A stretch of 22,322 bases of DNA, from NCBI GenBank assembly GCA_031292465.1, contig JARLHB010000463.1:1-22322 (forward strand). Reading direction: 5' to 3'. Within the stretch, counting starts at the first letter, position 1. Each line of letters starts with the position of its first letter. Source of the DNA: Ignavibacteriaceae bacterium. Its GTDB lineage: Bacteria; Bacteroidota; Ignavibacteria; Ignavibacteriales; Ignavibacteriaceae. Under the pieces are notes generated by a model. The model worked only from the letters and a program-made list of their open reading frames with translations, was not told the origin of the DNA and did not search any database. Made by a program: the position numbers and the translations under genes. This document shows positions 1-8,391 of this stretch, piece after piece.

Positions 1-111
1 AATACATGCAGGCTTAATATTGAAGAAACAAAGACGCTGTTATTGAAACTTGATTTCATCAAAGAAGAAGTAATGCTGTCGAAAGCAGAATACATGGCGG
101 CAGCAAAATGA
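1..111 (+). CDS. fnlA: C-terminal tail of UDP-GlcNAc 4,6-dehydratase/5-epimerase (FnlA/WbjB/CapE type), partial
   Basis: An open frame runs from base 1 to a TGA at 109-111 and encodes 36 residues ending in EYMAAAK. The stretch LNIEETKTLLLKLDFIKEE resembles the extreme C-terminus of FnlA/CapE enzymes. These convert UDP-GlcNAc to 4-keto-6-deoxy L-sugar intermediates in the first step of UDP-L-FucNAc synthesis. The stop overlaps the ATG of the fnlB-like gene (ATGA), so the two are translationally coupled. The identification rests mainly on context, because fnlB and fnlC follow directly, and on this short tail. The catalytic region lies to the left of the window. Confidence 0.62.
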   Translation, partial: NTCRLNIEETKTLLLKLDFIKEEVMLSKAEYMAAAK

Positions 112-1232
112 ATGAAATTAAAAAAATCAGAGTAGGGATTACAGGGCAGTCTGGCTTTATAGGCTCAAACCTTTTTAATTTCTTGGGAACAAAGAAAGAT
201 GAGATAGAACGGGTCGAGTTTAAGGATGAATATTTTTATGATGACAGGCTGGTTAAATTTGTATCCGCATGCGATGTTATTGTACACTTAGCCGGAGTAA
301 ACCGCAGTGCTGATTCAAATATCCTGTATAAAACCAATATTGATCTTGTCCAAAGATTAATTAATGCAACTGAAGAAATAAATTATTATCCGCATATAAT
401 CTTTTCTTCATCAACCCAGGAACAAAGGGATAACGTTTACGGGAGGTCTAAATATGACGGGAGAAAAATTTTTGAAGATTGGGCTAAAAGGCATAATTCT
501 GTATTTAGCGGGCTTATCCTGCCCAATGTTTTTGGCCCTTTCGGCAAACCTTATTTTAATTCATTTATAGCTACATTTTGTTATCAACTTACGCATAATG
601 AAAATCCTAAAATTGAAACGGATGATACTATTAAGCTTATTTATGTTGCCGATGTTGCAGAATACATTTATAACATACTAAGTGAAAAAAAATCAATAAC
701 ACATTATGTGGCATATATTACGGAGAAAAAAGTATCGGAAATTCTTGAACTCCTGGGATATTATAAAGAAATATATTTATGCAATAACATAATACCCGGA
801 TTAGCAGATCATTTTGAAATATCCCTTTTTAATACCTTCCGTTCATTTGTGGATTATGATAGGTATAAGGTAAAGATTAAAAAACATACCGATGCCAGGG
901 GGTACCTTGTAGAGAATATAAAAGAATATACCGGGGGGCAGACATTTTCCTCGGTTACATTGCCAGGAATAACCCGCGGCAATCATTTTCATACGCGAAA
1001 AATTGAAAGATTTTGCGTATTGCAGGGCGAGGGTGTAATCAAATTAAGGAAAGTCGGGACTGAAGAAATTGTGGAGATCCATGTATCAGGAAATGATCCT
1101 TCTACAATTGATATACCTATATGGCATACACATAATATAACAAATACCGGAAATAGCAATATGCTTACATTATTTTGGTCAAATGAAATATTTAATCCTG
1201 ATAATTCCGATACTTTTTTTGAAGAGGTATAA
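108..1232 (+). CDS. fnlB: FnlB/CapF-type bifunctional UDP-sugar epimerase/C4-reductase
   Basis: A 374-residue protein with the two-domain layout of CapF/FnlB/WbjC. Residues 7-250 are an SDR-type Rossmann domain with an NAD(P)-binding TGQSGFIG motif (12-19), a LAGVNR segment (61-66) and the catalytic YxxxK pair Y111/K115. Residues 255-374 are a cupin with GNHFHTRKIE; H293, H295, E300 and H340 are placed like the metal ligands of CapF. Family knowledge: the cupin does the C3 epimerisation and the SDR domain does the NADPH-dependent C4 reduction, giving UDP-2-acetamido-2,6-dideoxy-L-talose (UDP-PneuNAc). The length matches the family. The start overlaps the upstream stop (ATGA) and the end overlaps the next ATG (TAATG), so this is the middle gene of a coupled fnlABC set. 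Confidence 0.93.
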   Translation: MNEIKKIRVGITGQSGFIGSNLFNFLGTKKDEIERVEFKDEYFYDDRLVKFVSACDVIVHLAGVNRSADSNILYKTNIDLVQRLINATEEINYYPHIIFSSSTQEQRDNVYGRSKYDGRKIFEDWAKRHNSVFSGLILPNVFGPFGKPYFNSFIATFCYQLTHNENPKIETDDTIKLIYVADVAEYIYNILSEKKSITHYVAYITEKKVSEILELLGYYKEIYLCNNIIPGLADHFEISLFNTFRSFVDYDRYKVKIKKHTDARGYLVENIKEYTGGQTFSSVTLPGITRGNHFHTRKIERFCVLQGEGVIKLRKVGTEEIVEIHVSGNDPSTIDIPIWHTHNITNTGNSNMLTLFWSNEIFNPDNSDTFFEEV

Positions 1233-2386
1233 TGATAAAGAATAAAGCTTTAAAAATAATTACAATAGTCGGTACAAGGCCGGAAATTATACGCCTTTCG
1301 AGGGTAATGGCCAGGCTTGATGAATATGTAAATCAGATTATTGTTCACACAGGACAAAATTATGATTATGAATTAAACGAAGTGTTTTTCAATGATTTGA
1401 ATATTCGAAAACCCGATTATTTTCTTAATGTAGATACTTCTTCACTTGGAGCTACAGCGGGAGATATTATAAGGAAGACTGAAGAAGTACTTAAGAAGGA
1501 AAATCCGGACGCTCTTTTGGTACTTGGCGATACCAACTCATCCTTATCGGCATATATTGCCAGGAGGATGCACATAACTATTTTCCATATGGAAGCAGGC
1601 AACCGGTGTTTTGATTTTAATGTCCCCGAAGAAATTAACAGGCGGATTATAGATCATATTTCCGATTATAATCTTGTATATACCGAACATGCCAGGCGCC
1701 ATCTTATTGCTGAAGGGCTGCCGCAAAGAAGAATTTACCTTACAGGTTCTCCATTGAATGAAGTGCTTCGGTTTTATGAAGATAAAATAAATAATTCCAC
1801 AATATTGGATAAGCTGAAGCTTGATAGAAATAGGTATTTTGTTGTAAGCACACACAGGGAAGAAAACGTAGATAATCCTGAAAACCTGGCGAAAATATTA
1901 GCTGCATTGAATCTAATTGCATCGGAATATAATTATCCGGTAATAGTCTCCACACATCCGCGAACGATGAAAAGATTAAAAGAAAATTTTAATAGCGATA
2001 AATTAAATTCATTAATAAACTTTCTAAAGCCATTCGGTTTTTTTGATTATGTAGCTTTACAGAAAAATGCTGCCTGTGTAATATCAGACAGCGGAACAAT
2101 AAGTGAAGAATCTGCAATGCTGTCTTTCCCCGCTATATCATTGCGGAATTCAATGGAACGCCCGGAAGCGCAGGATGCAGGGACTGTTATACTTTCCGGC
2201 CTGGATTCCGATATAATATTATCTTCCGTTGAAACAGTAATTGACGAGCATTCAAAAGGCAGTTACAAAGAAATACCGGCCGATTACAAAATAGAAAATA
2301 CTTCCTGGCGCGTTGTTAAGCTGATTCTTGGTAATACAAGGCTTAGTAATAAGTGGGATGCAATTTATAAACCTTTGACACTATAA
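1232..2386 (+). CDS. fnlC: UDP-N-acetyl-L-fucosamine synthase, UDP-sugar 2-epimerase (FnlC/CapG/WbjD)
   Basis: A 384-residue member of the non-hydrolysing UDP-GlcNAc 2-epimerase family, which has a GT-B fold. Visible motifs are VGTRPEIIR (13-21), HTGQNYDYELNEVFF (39-53), LGDTNSSL (98-105), FHMEAGNRCFDFNVPEE (118-134), STHREENVD (206-214) and, near the C-terminus, SDSGTISEESAMLSFP with a downstream MERPEA. The sequence alone could also suit WecB. Position directly after fnlB makes the FnlC role much more likely: C2 epimerisation of UDP-PneuNAc to UDP-L-FucNAc. The ATG shares a base with the preceding TAA, and the next gene begins 9 nt after its stop. It is cytosolic and complete. Confidence 0.92.
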   Translation: MIKNKALKIITIVGTRPEIIRLSRVMARLDEYVNQIIVHTGQNYDYELNEVFFNDLNIRKPDYFLNVDTSSLGATAGDIIRKTEEVLKKENPDALLVLGDTNSSLSAYIARRMHITIFHMEAGNRCFDFNVPEEINRRIIDHISDYNLVYTEHARRHLIAEGLPQRRIYLTGSPLNEVLRFYEDKINNSTILDKLKLDRNRYFVVSTHREENVDNPENLAKILAALNLIASEYNYPVIVSTHPRTMKRLKENFNSDKLNSLINFLKPFGFFDYVALQKNAACVISDSGTISEESAMLSFPAISLRNSMERPEAQDAGTVILSGLDSDIILSSVETVIDEHSKGSYKEIPADYKIENTSWRVVKLILGNTRLSNKWDAIYKPLTL

Positions 2387-2395
2387 TAATTAAAA

Positions 2396-3583
2396 ATGAA
2401 TATTAAATTAATTTGCGGATACCCATTCCCAATTGGTTTATCTGCTACTAATAGAATTATTTCTTATTGTAAAGGGCTGGTGGAGAACAATAACCAGGTT
2501 GAAATTGTTATTATTAATCCTACTGAAAACAAAAATAATATAATTAATAAAAGCGTCTCAGGAACATATTCCGGAATTGAATTTCATTATTCATGGATAA
2601 ACATTATATGGCCGGCAAATTATATCATGAAAATTATTCTTTTCGCTTTATCATTTTCACGGTCGCTTATATACTGTTATAAGAAAAACAGGGACAATAA
2701 AATTGATGTGATAATATCAAGTTATGACTCATTGATAGTTAATCTTATTTATTTCATCCTTTCAAAAACAATCAAATGTAAATACATCTATATCGTGGAT
2801 GAATATCCATATCCTCTAAGATACGGGAAGGCGCCATCGCTTTTTAGAAGAATATCAATTAAAAGTATGTGCAGGTTATTTGATGGCATAGTAGTTATGA
2901 CTGATGCACTAAAGGAATATTTTAGCGATAAGATAAAAAAAGATGCGAAATTATTAGTTATGCCTATGACTGTAGAAACGGAAAGATTTCTAAATAATAA
3001 TGAACCATCCCCGGTTGAAGGGAAATATATAGCTTATATTGGCGAATTAAGCGGTAATAAAGATGGTGTTAAAGATTTGATTGAGGCCTTTAGAATTATA
3101 TCCGGTGAATTTCCAGAATTAAAACTTTACATAATCGGCAAGTCTAAAACCAAAATAGAATATAATGAGTTTGAGGAAGTCATTTCGAAATATGACTTAA
3201 AGGAACGTATTATACTTACGGGCAGAATGCATAGGGATTTGGTGCCTTCTTATTTAAATCATGCGGCAATGCTGGTTTTAGCAAGGCCGAATACAATAAG
3301 ATCTCAAGGTGGTTTTCCAACAAAATTAGGAGAATACTTAGCCGCCGGCAGGCCTGTAGTCTGCACTGCAGTAGGAGAAATTCCGAATTATCTGACAGAT
3401 GGGATAAATGCTTTCCTTGTTGAACCTGGCAGTAATGATAAATTTGCCGGTAAGCTTAAATTCGTCTTAGAAAATCCTGAAGCGGCAGAAAAGGTCGGAA
3501 AAGAAGGGCAAAAGGTGGCTATTAACGTATTTAATTACAAAATGCAGTCGGCAAGAATGAGCGGCTTTCTCAAAGAATTGTAA
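2396..3583 (+). CDS. GT4-family glycosyltransferase, candidate FucNAc transferase
   Basis: A 395-residue GT-B glycosyltransferase. The N-terminal half opens with an ICGYPFPIGLSATNRI segment, the acceptor-side Rossmann fold. The C-terminal half carries YIGELSGNKDGVKDLIEAF, LTGRMHRDLVPSYL and FPTKLGEYLAAGRPVV; this last segment is the donor-nucleotide loop of the family, where the first Glu of the GT4 EX7E motif is replaced by a K-L-G-E-Y arrangement. A hydrophobic stretch near residues 78-92 may help membrane association. In enterobacterial fnlABC clusters the next gene is often the FucNAc transferase WbuB, and CapL in S. aureus, so that role fits. The N-terminus is not close to WbuB, and the acceptor cannot be read from sequence. 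The gap to fnlC is 9 nt. Confidence 0.85.
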   Translation: MNIKLICGYPFPIGLSATNRIISYCKGLVENNNQVEIVIINPTENKNNIINKSVSGTYSGIEFHYSWINIIWPANYIMKIILFALSFSRSLIYCYKKNRDNKIDVIISSYDSLIVNLIYFILSKTIKCKYIYIVDEYPYPLRYGKAPSLFRRISIKSMCRLFDGIVVMTDALKEYFSDKIKKDAKLLVMPMTVETERFLNNNEPSPVEGKYIAYIGELSGNKDGVKDLIEAFRIISGEFPELKLYIIGKSKTKIEYNEFEEVISKYDLKERIILTGRMHRDLVPSYLNHAAMLVLARPNTIRSQGGFPTKLGEYLAAGRPVVCTAVGEIPNYLTDGINAFLVEPGSNDKFAGKLKFVLENPEAAEKVGKEGQKVAINVFNYKMQSARMSGFLKEL

Positions 3584-3603
3584 TCTCCGTGGAAAATAAA
3601 AGC

Positions 3604-4770
3604 ATGAAAATATTATTCTGCCATTTCGGTATAAAAGATAAAAGCGGTTTTGGAAGAACATTTATGCTTGCAAAAGGTATTGCAGCATTAGGGTATGATT
3701 TAATATTTCTAACTAATCAAAATGAAGGATTCAAATTTCCATATGGAGTTGAAATAAGAGATAAAGTAAAGATAATTTCTTTTCCTGATTTTCTGCCGAA
3801 GAAAATATTGGGGCTTGGATTTGGCGGCCTAAGTATTCTCCTGAAATTGTTGTATGTAACAAATAAAAGATTTGATATAGTCCATTCTGATAATCACAGG
3901 CCTTCGGCAGCATTTCCATGTGTGTGGAACAGATTAATTTATAAAGCAAAATACATAAGCGAATGGTGGGATAATTATGGACGCGGCGGACAATATGATA
4001 ATAAACATTGGCTATTTAAAGTGTTTTTAGGCTGGTACGAAATAAGAACTGAGATTAAGAATCATTTAAAGGCAGATGGGGTGATCGTATTGTCTGAAGA
4101 AACAAGAAATAGAGCAACCAGCAATAAAATAGATGACAGGAAAATAACTATAATTCATGGCGGAGCGAATATTGACTATATTGATTACTATGAACCATTT
4201 AATTTTAAGCATGATAATCAGCCTAAAATTACATTTGGTTATATCGGCATGTCTGATGGCGAACTTGTTGATCTTGAACCATTTATAAAAGCCTTTTCAA
4301 GGTGTTCAAAAAAGATGGATATTATCTTCCAGACTTTTGGCAAAAAAATATCACGGGCTAATAAAAGTAAATATGAACTTACTAAAATGCTGGAATCGGG
4401 ATGGGTTAATTATTTTAATAATGCAGATGCCCTAAGCAGGATAGATGTATATATTCTGATAAAGGCAAATAACGCAATAAACAGGGCTGGATGGCCAAAT
4501 AAATTAGGGGATTATCTTGCTGCAGGTCGGCCTGTATTGCTAAATCCTTACGGCGATTTATGCTGGTTTTCGCAGAAACACCCCAAGGGTTTAATATTAA
4601 CCGAATGGAATGAATCCGATATTGAGAAAAAAATAAGCGATATATATAACGGCAAGTATGATCTCAATCAGATGGGAAAATATAACAGAAGAATAGCAGA
4701 GAATGAATATTCATGGATGTCTCAATCTTCCAAACTTGAAAAGTTTTATAAGACGATTTTAATTAAATAA
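3604..4770 (+). CDS. GT4-like glycosyltransferase
   Basis: A GT-B glycosyltransferase of 388 residues from the ATG chosen here. The frame is open to a GTG at 3589, but the ATG at 3604 gives a clean start (MKILFCHFGI) with a GGAAA-like ribosome site 9 nt upstream. Readable parts are GFGRTFMLAKGIAALGYDLIFL (quoted in part: the N-terminal Rossmann helix), an acidic-aromatic YISEWWDNYGRGGQYDNKHW loop, IVLSEETRNRA, and the donor-side WPNKLGDYLAAGRPVL. That last motif closely matches KLGEYLAAGRPVV in the gene before, so the two probably belong to related GT4 branches. It would add one sugar of the repeat unit to the lipid-linked intermediate at the inner face of the membrane. Donor and acceptor are unknown. 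Its stop codon lies in the left arm of a nested inverted repeat. Confidence 0.83.
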   Translation: MKILFCHFGIKDKSGFGRTFMLAKGIAALGYDLIFLTNQNEGFKFPYGVEIRDKVKIISFPDFLPKKILGLGFGGLSILLKLLYVTNKRFDIVHSDNHRPSAAFPCVWNRLIYKAKYISEWWDNYGRGGQYDNKHWLFKVFLGWYEIRTEIKNHLKADGVIVLSEETRNRATSNKIDDRKITIIHGGANIDYIDYYEPFNFKHDNQPKITFGYIGMSDGELVDLEPFIKAFSRCSKKMDIIFQTFGKKISRANKSKYELTKMLESGWVNYFNNADALSRIDVYILIKANNAINRAGWPNKLGDYLAAGRPVLLNPYGDLCWFSQKHPKGLILTEWNESDIEKKISDIYNGKYDLNQMGKYNRRIAENEYSWMSQSSKLEKFYKTILIK

Positions 4771-4859
4771 CTCGCGCTGCGCAAAATCAATTTATTTTAA
4801 TGTAAACAGATAGTAGTAGCAAAACAGCGTTTCGCTACTACTTTACGTATCGTGAGTTA
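4768..4859 (+). repeat. 92-nt nested inverted repeat between polysaccharide genes
   Basis: The outer arms are TAACTCGCG (4768-4776) and CGTGAGTTA (4851-4859), complementary with one G/T mismatch. The inner arms AGTAGTAGC (4812-4820) and GCTACTACT (4834-4842) are perfectly complementary over 9 bp with a 13-nt loop. The left outer arm includes the stop codon of the upstream glycosyltransferase gene. There is no T-run after the inner hairpin, so it is a poor rho-independent terminator. It could be a small mobile-repeat remnant (MITE- or REP-like), a processing or attenuation structure, or chance. It breaks an otherwise tightly packed operon. Confidence 0.5.
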
Positions 4860-4884
4860 GTATTGAGTTTATTCAAAAGTTGTT

Positions 4885-6090
4885 ATGAATGAATTAATTA
4901 CCTCATCGTTAGCAAAGCTCCTCCAATATATTGAATCCGAAGATTATAAAGGCTATGACCCTTATGATACATTGCTTTCTTTCATTCCGTTTAAAAAAAT
5001 CGGTAATTGGCCGGCGGTTTTAGCGACACAAATTCAAAAAAGAAATCCGATTAATATCAGGCCATTACTTGGCATAAAAAAAGATTACAATCCTAAGGCA
5101 ATGGGACTTTTCCTGCAGGCATATTCATTACTGTATCAAAAGACTAATGAAAGAAGATATCTGGACAAAGCAGAAGAAATATTAAACTGGTTGATCTCAA
5201 ACTATAGTCCCGGCTATAGCGGTTACTGTTGGGGGTATAATTTTCCGTGGGCATCCCCGGTTAAATATGTTGATGCGTTAGTGCCTTCATCCGTAGTAAC
5301 AGGATTTGTTTGTAAGGGGATCTATGAGTATTGGAAAATAACCAAAGATTCTAAATCTGCCATGCTAATAAACAGCGCCTCCGATTTTGTCCTGAATGAT
5401 TTACCTGTTACAGAAACTAAAGACGGATTATGTTTTAGTTATACGCCTGTTGTGAAAGATATGTGCTATAACTCCAGCCTGCTGGCAGCAGAAATCCTTT
5501 GCTATAATTCTATTATAAATAAAAAACTCCAGAATAGTGTACTTGCATTAAAAGCAATAGATTTTGTAATTGCAAAACAATTAAAGGATGGTAAATGGAA
5601 TTACAGCATGGACTTTAATTCCGGTAAAGAAAGAAAACAAATAGATTTTCATCAGGGCTTTGTTCTTGAATCAATTCATTCAATTAAATCCGAGCTAAAT
5701 ATTAAATGTGAAATTATCGATTTAAGCCTAAAACGGGGCCTGGAATTTTATATAAATAATCAATTTGATAAAACCGGCGTGTCTCTATGGAGACTGCCAG
5801 GGAAATGGCCTGTGGATATTCATAACCAGTCACAGGGGATTATTACTTTTTCAAAACTAAGCGCTTATAATAACAAGTTCTCAGACTTTGTATTAAAAAT
5901 TGCACAATGGACTATAGTAAACATGCAGGATCCTTCGGGATGTTTTTATTTCAGAATAAATAAAACATACACTAACAGAATATCTTATATGAGATGGTCA
6001 CAGGCATGGATGTTTTTAGCCCTGGCGGTACTAATATGCAAATCTACACAGGAGGACAGTGAAAACAATTCGAATTATCCTTTGCCTTGA
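4885..6090 (+). CDS. Alpha/alpha-toroid (six-hairpin-like) protein of polysaccharide loci, function unknown
   Basis: A 401-residue soluble protein built of repeated helical hairpins, with no signal peptide and no membrane segment. Recognisable stretches are KAMGLFLQAYSLLYQKT (about 72-88), YSPGYSGYCWGYNFPW, DGKWNYSMDF, QIDFHQGFVLESI and, near the end, RWSQAWMFLALAVL. This spacing of aromatic- and Gly-rich turns between helices is typical of alpha/alpha-toroids (six-hairpin glycosidases, terpene-cyclase-like folds). Related proteins occur in Bacteroidota exopolysaccharide clusters under vague or misleading names. I see no diagnostic catalytic acid pair, so glycoside hydrolase or lyase activity is not claimed. 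It is cytosolic by prediction, so a role on a lipid-linked or nucleotide-linked sugar is conceivable. It is followed after 57 nt by a DegT-type gene. Confidence 0.72.
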   Translation: MNELITSSLAKLLQYIESEDYKGYDPYDTLLSFIPFKKIGNWPAVLATQIQKRNPINIRPLLGIKKDYNPKAMGLFLQAYSLLYQKTNERRYLDKAEEILNWLISNYSPGYSGYCWGYNFPWASPVKYVDALVPSSVVTGFVCKGIYEYWKITKDSKSAMLINSASDFVLNDLPVTETKDGLCFSYTPVVKDMCYNSSLLAAEILCYNSIINKKLQNSVLALKAIDFVIAKQLKDGKWNYSMDFNSGKERKQIDFHQGFVLESIHSIKSELNIKCEIIDLSLKRGLEFYINNQFDKTGVSLWRLPGKWPVDIHNQSQGIITFSKLSAYNNKFSDFVLKIAQWTIVNMQDPSGCFYFRINKTYTNRISYMRWSQAWMFLALAVLICKSTQEDSENNSNYPLP

Positions 6091-6147
6091 ATACCTTTAT
6101 TAAAAAATGTCAATTAACAAGATTATAATTTAAACTTAATAAACGAA

Positions 6148-7254
6148 TTGAGTATAATACCTTTCTTTCCAAATCCATTTTCCAACCAGGATTATAAGGC
6201 CATCCTTGCTGATGAGAACCGCGAATTGAATCCGGCTAAATTAGGCTTTGGCTTTAAGTATCACTTTATTAATTCCGGGAGTAATGGTATTTCGTTATTA
6301 TTAAAATCTTTTAACCTCCCGAAAAAAGCAAAGGTCGGTTTACCGCCGCTTATCAGCAACTCGGTTCTGCTGGCAATTTTAAAAGCAGGATTTCAGCCGT
6401 ATTTCTTTGACATATCAAAAGAATTTCAGTTAACATTTCACAAATCATTATTTGAGAAATCTAGAATAAAAGCGTTAGTATTACCTCATATGTATGGTTC
6501 GGCTAACCCTTTTTCGGAAGAAATAATTAGCTGGTGTAAAGAGAACTCGGTTTATTTGATAAATGATACAGCGCAGTCATTTGGCCTGGAACATAACGGC
6601 ATGCCTTTGATTGAAACCGGTGACGGGGGAATATACAGCTTTGGTTTCGGCAAGTCTTCTGCTTGTGCAGGAGGGGCTTTAATTTACGGGTTAGAGAAAA
6701 TAAATTATAATAATAATGCTTTTGTAAAGTTGTTATTACAAAAAATGTCCGAAGACTGTTTAAAAGAAAGGGTAGCCGGATTTGACATCCCCTGTAACTA
6801 TTCCATCGGTAAAAAAATTAATTATGCTTTTTTACGTCTTATCTCCAGGGGGATTTATGATGTAAATTATCTGCAGTTCAATTCCATTAAGCATTTCTTA
6901 AGCATAAAAGATAAAATAAATACCAAAAGGAATACTAATTGGCAAATACTTAACAACGAACTGAATAAAGAAATATTTATAATTCCTAAATATTACCATA
7001 ATACTCAAAAATATAAATATGTATTTCATCTTGAATTGCCTGACAAAGCTATACAGCAATTTATAAGGATTTTAGGTATGACGGGAATAAATATTAATCA
7101 TTGTGCCCAATCATATTTAACAGAAAAATTTAGGAATATCCTGCCTAATTATTTCAGGCTAAAAAACAAACTATGTGAAATATCTACAGAAGCTTCAATA
7201 CCAAGCCGGAATTTCTATCATGCCGCCCGTATAATGAATAATTATTTTGAGTAA
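6148..7254 (+). CDS. DegT/DnrJ/EryC1-family PLP-dependent aminotransferase-like protein, TTG start
   Basis: A 368-residue fold-type I PLP protein. Landmarks are the N-terminal IPFFPNPFS, NSGSNGISLLL (42-52, the usual SGTxAL region), INDTAQSFG with D140 and Q143 (cofactor-ring contacts), and IYSFGFGKSSACAGGALI, where K169 is in the position of the Schiff-base lysine. Family knowledge: such enzymes aminate keto-sugars or act as dehydratases. Length is at the short end but the fold looks complete. The start is a TTG at 6148: the frame opens only at 6118 after a stop, has no ATG or GTG there, and the first internal Met is residue 115, well inside the fold. No clear Shine-Dalgarno is present. The keto-sugar substrate is unknown, and no partner dehydratase other than the fnlA tail is in the window. 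The next gene starts 5 nt downstream. Confidence 0.83.
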   Translation: MSIIPFFPNPFSNQDYKAILADENRELNPAKLGFGFKYHFINSGSNGISLLLKSFNLPKKAKVGLPPLISNSVLLAILKAGFQPYFFDISKEFQLTFHKSLFEKSRIKALVLPHMYGSANPFSEEIISWCKENSVYLINDTAQSFGLEHNGMPLIETGDGGIYSFGFGKSSACAGGALIYGLEKINYNNNAFVKLLLQKMSEDCLKERVAGFDIPCNYSIGKKINYAFLRLISRGIYDVNYLQFNSIKHFLSIKDKINTKRNTNWQILNNELNKEIFIIPKYYHNTQKYKYVFHLELPDKAIQQFIRILGMTGININHCAQSYLTEKFRNILPNYFRLKNKLCEISTEASIPSRNFYHAARIMNNYFE

Positions 7255-7259
7255 AAATT

Positions 7260-8351
7260 ATGAACTATTTATTCCATCTTGGACATCCGGCGCATTTCCA
7301 CCTGTTTAAGAATGTTATCAAAGTGCTTAAACAAAGGAATAATAAAGTTACTATTGTTATTAAGAAAAAGGATGTACTGGAAAAATTATTAATTGAAGAA
7401 GGCTTCGATTATATAAATATGCTGCCGGAAGGCCGAAAAGACTCAAAAGCCGGAATAGCATTAGGCCTTATGAAAAGAGATATAAAATTATTTTGTCATT
7501 GCCTGAATAATAAATATGATTTAATGATTGGGACTTCGCCTGAAATTACTCATATCGGAAAACTGCTTGGAATTAAATCAATTTGTGTAAATGAAGACGA
7601 CGCTGCAGCGGTGCCGTTATTTGCAAAACTCAGTTATCCGCTTGCCTCGGAAATATTAACCCCGGAATCATGCGACAATGGCGCATGGAATGAAAAATCG
7701 ATAAAATATAATTCATACCATGAACTTGCCTATCTCAGCCCGGAGTATTTTACACCAGACGTATCTTATCTGGAACATTATAAATTAGTTCAGCCCTTTA
7801 CAATAATACGTTTTTCAAAATTAAATGCACATCATGATGCCGGTGTAAAGGGTATATCAGACAGCCTTGCCAAGACAATAATAAATAAAGCAAATAAATT
7901 CGGTCGTATATATATAACTTCAGAAAAAGAATTAAGTAATGAATTTGAAAAATACAGGTTAAATATTAACCCGCTTCACATTCATAATGTAACTGCGTAT
8001 GCAAATTTATTTATTGGAGACAGCCAGACTATGACAGCAGAGGCGGCTGTATTGGGAACACCTGCACTACGGTTCAATGACTTTGTCGGCAGATTAGGAT
8101 ATTTGGATGAGCTTGAATATAAGTATAAACTGACTTATGGGATTAAGACAACTGAACCCCATAAATTATTAAATATAATTGATGAATTATTATCCATTCG
8201 GAAAATTAAAAATGTCTGGAATGTAAAAAGACAGGAAATGCTTAGAGATAAAATAAATTTAACAAAGTTTATGCTGTGGTTCATTGAAAATTATCCGGCC
8301 AGTTCTTCTGTAATGAAATCAAATCCTTTCTATCAATACAAATTCGCATAA
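7260..8351 (+). CDS. DUF354 family GT-B-fold protein
   Basis: A 363-residue DUF354 protein. It opens with YLFHLGHPAHFHLFKNVI, the hallmark N-terminal motif with several His residues, and continues with KVTIVIKKKDVLEKLL, DLMIGTSPEITHIGKLLGI and ICVNEDDAAAVPLF. In the second half are FTIIRFSKLNAHHD and GDSQTMTAEAAVLGTPALRF, the nucleotide-sugar side of a GT-B fold like that of UDP-GlcNAc 2-epimerase and MurG. Members sit in surface-polysaccharide clusters; biochemical roles are not settled for this branch, so it may be a glycosyltransferase or an NDP-sugar epimerase/hydrolase. No membrane segment is seen. It starts 5 nt after the DegT-like gene and is presumably cotranscribed with it. Confidence 0.85.
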   Translation: MNYLFHLGHPAHFHLFKNVIKVLKQRNNKVTIVIKKKDVLEKLLIEEGFDYINMLPEGRKDSKAGIALGLMKRDIKLFCHCLNNKYDLMIGTSPEITHIGKLLGIKSICVNEDDAAAVPLFAKLSYPLASEILTPESCDNGAWNEKSIKYNSYHELAYLSPEYFTPDVSYLEHYKLVQPFTIIRFSKLNAHHDAGVKGISDSLAKTIINKANKFGRIYITSEKELSNEFEKYRLNINPLHIHNVTAYANLFIGDSQTMTAEAAVLGTPALRFNDFVGRLGYLDELEYKYKLTYGIKTTEPHKLLNIIDELLSIRKIKNVWNVKRQEMLRDKINLTKFMLWFIENYPASSSVMKSNPFYQYKFA

Positions 8352-8391
8352 TAATAACCTGGCGTAAATTAAAAATATATCCCGTATTGTT

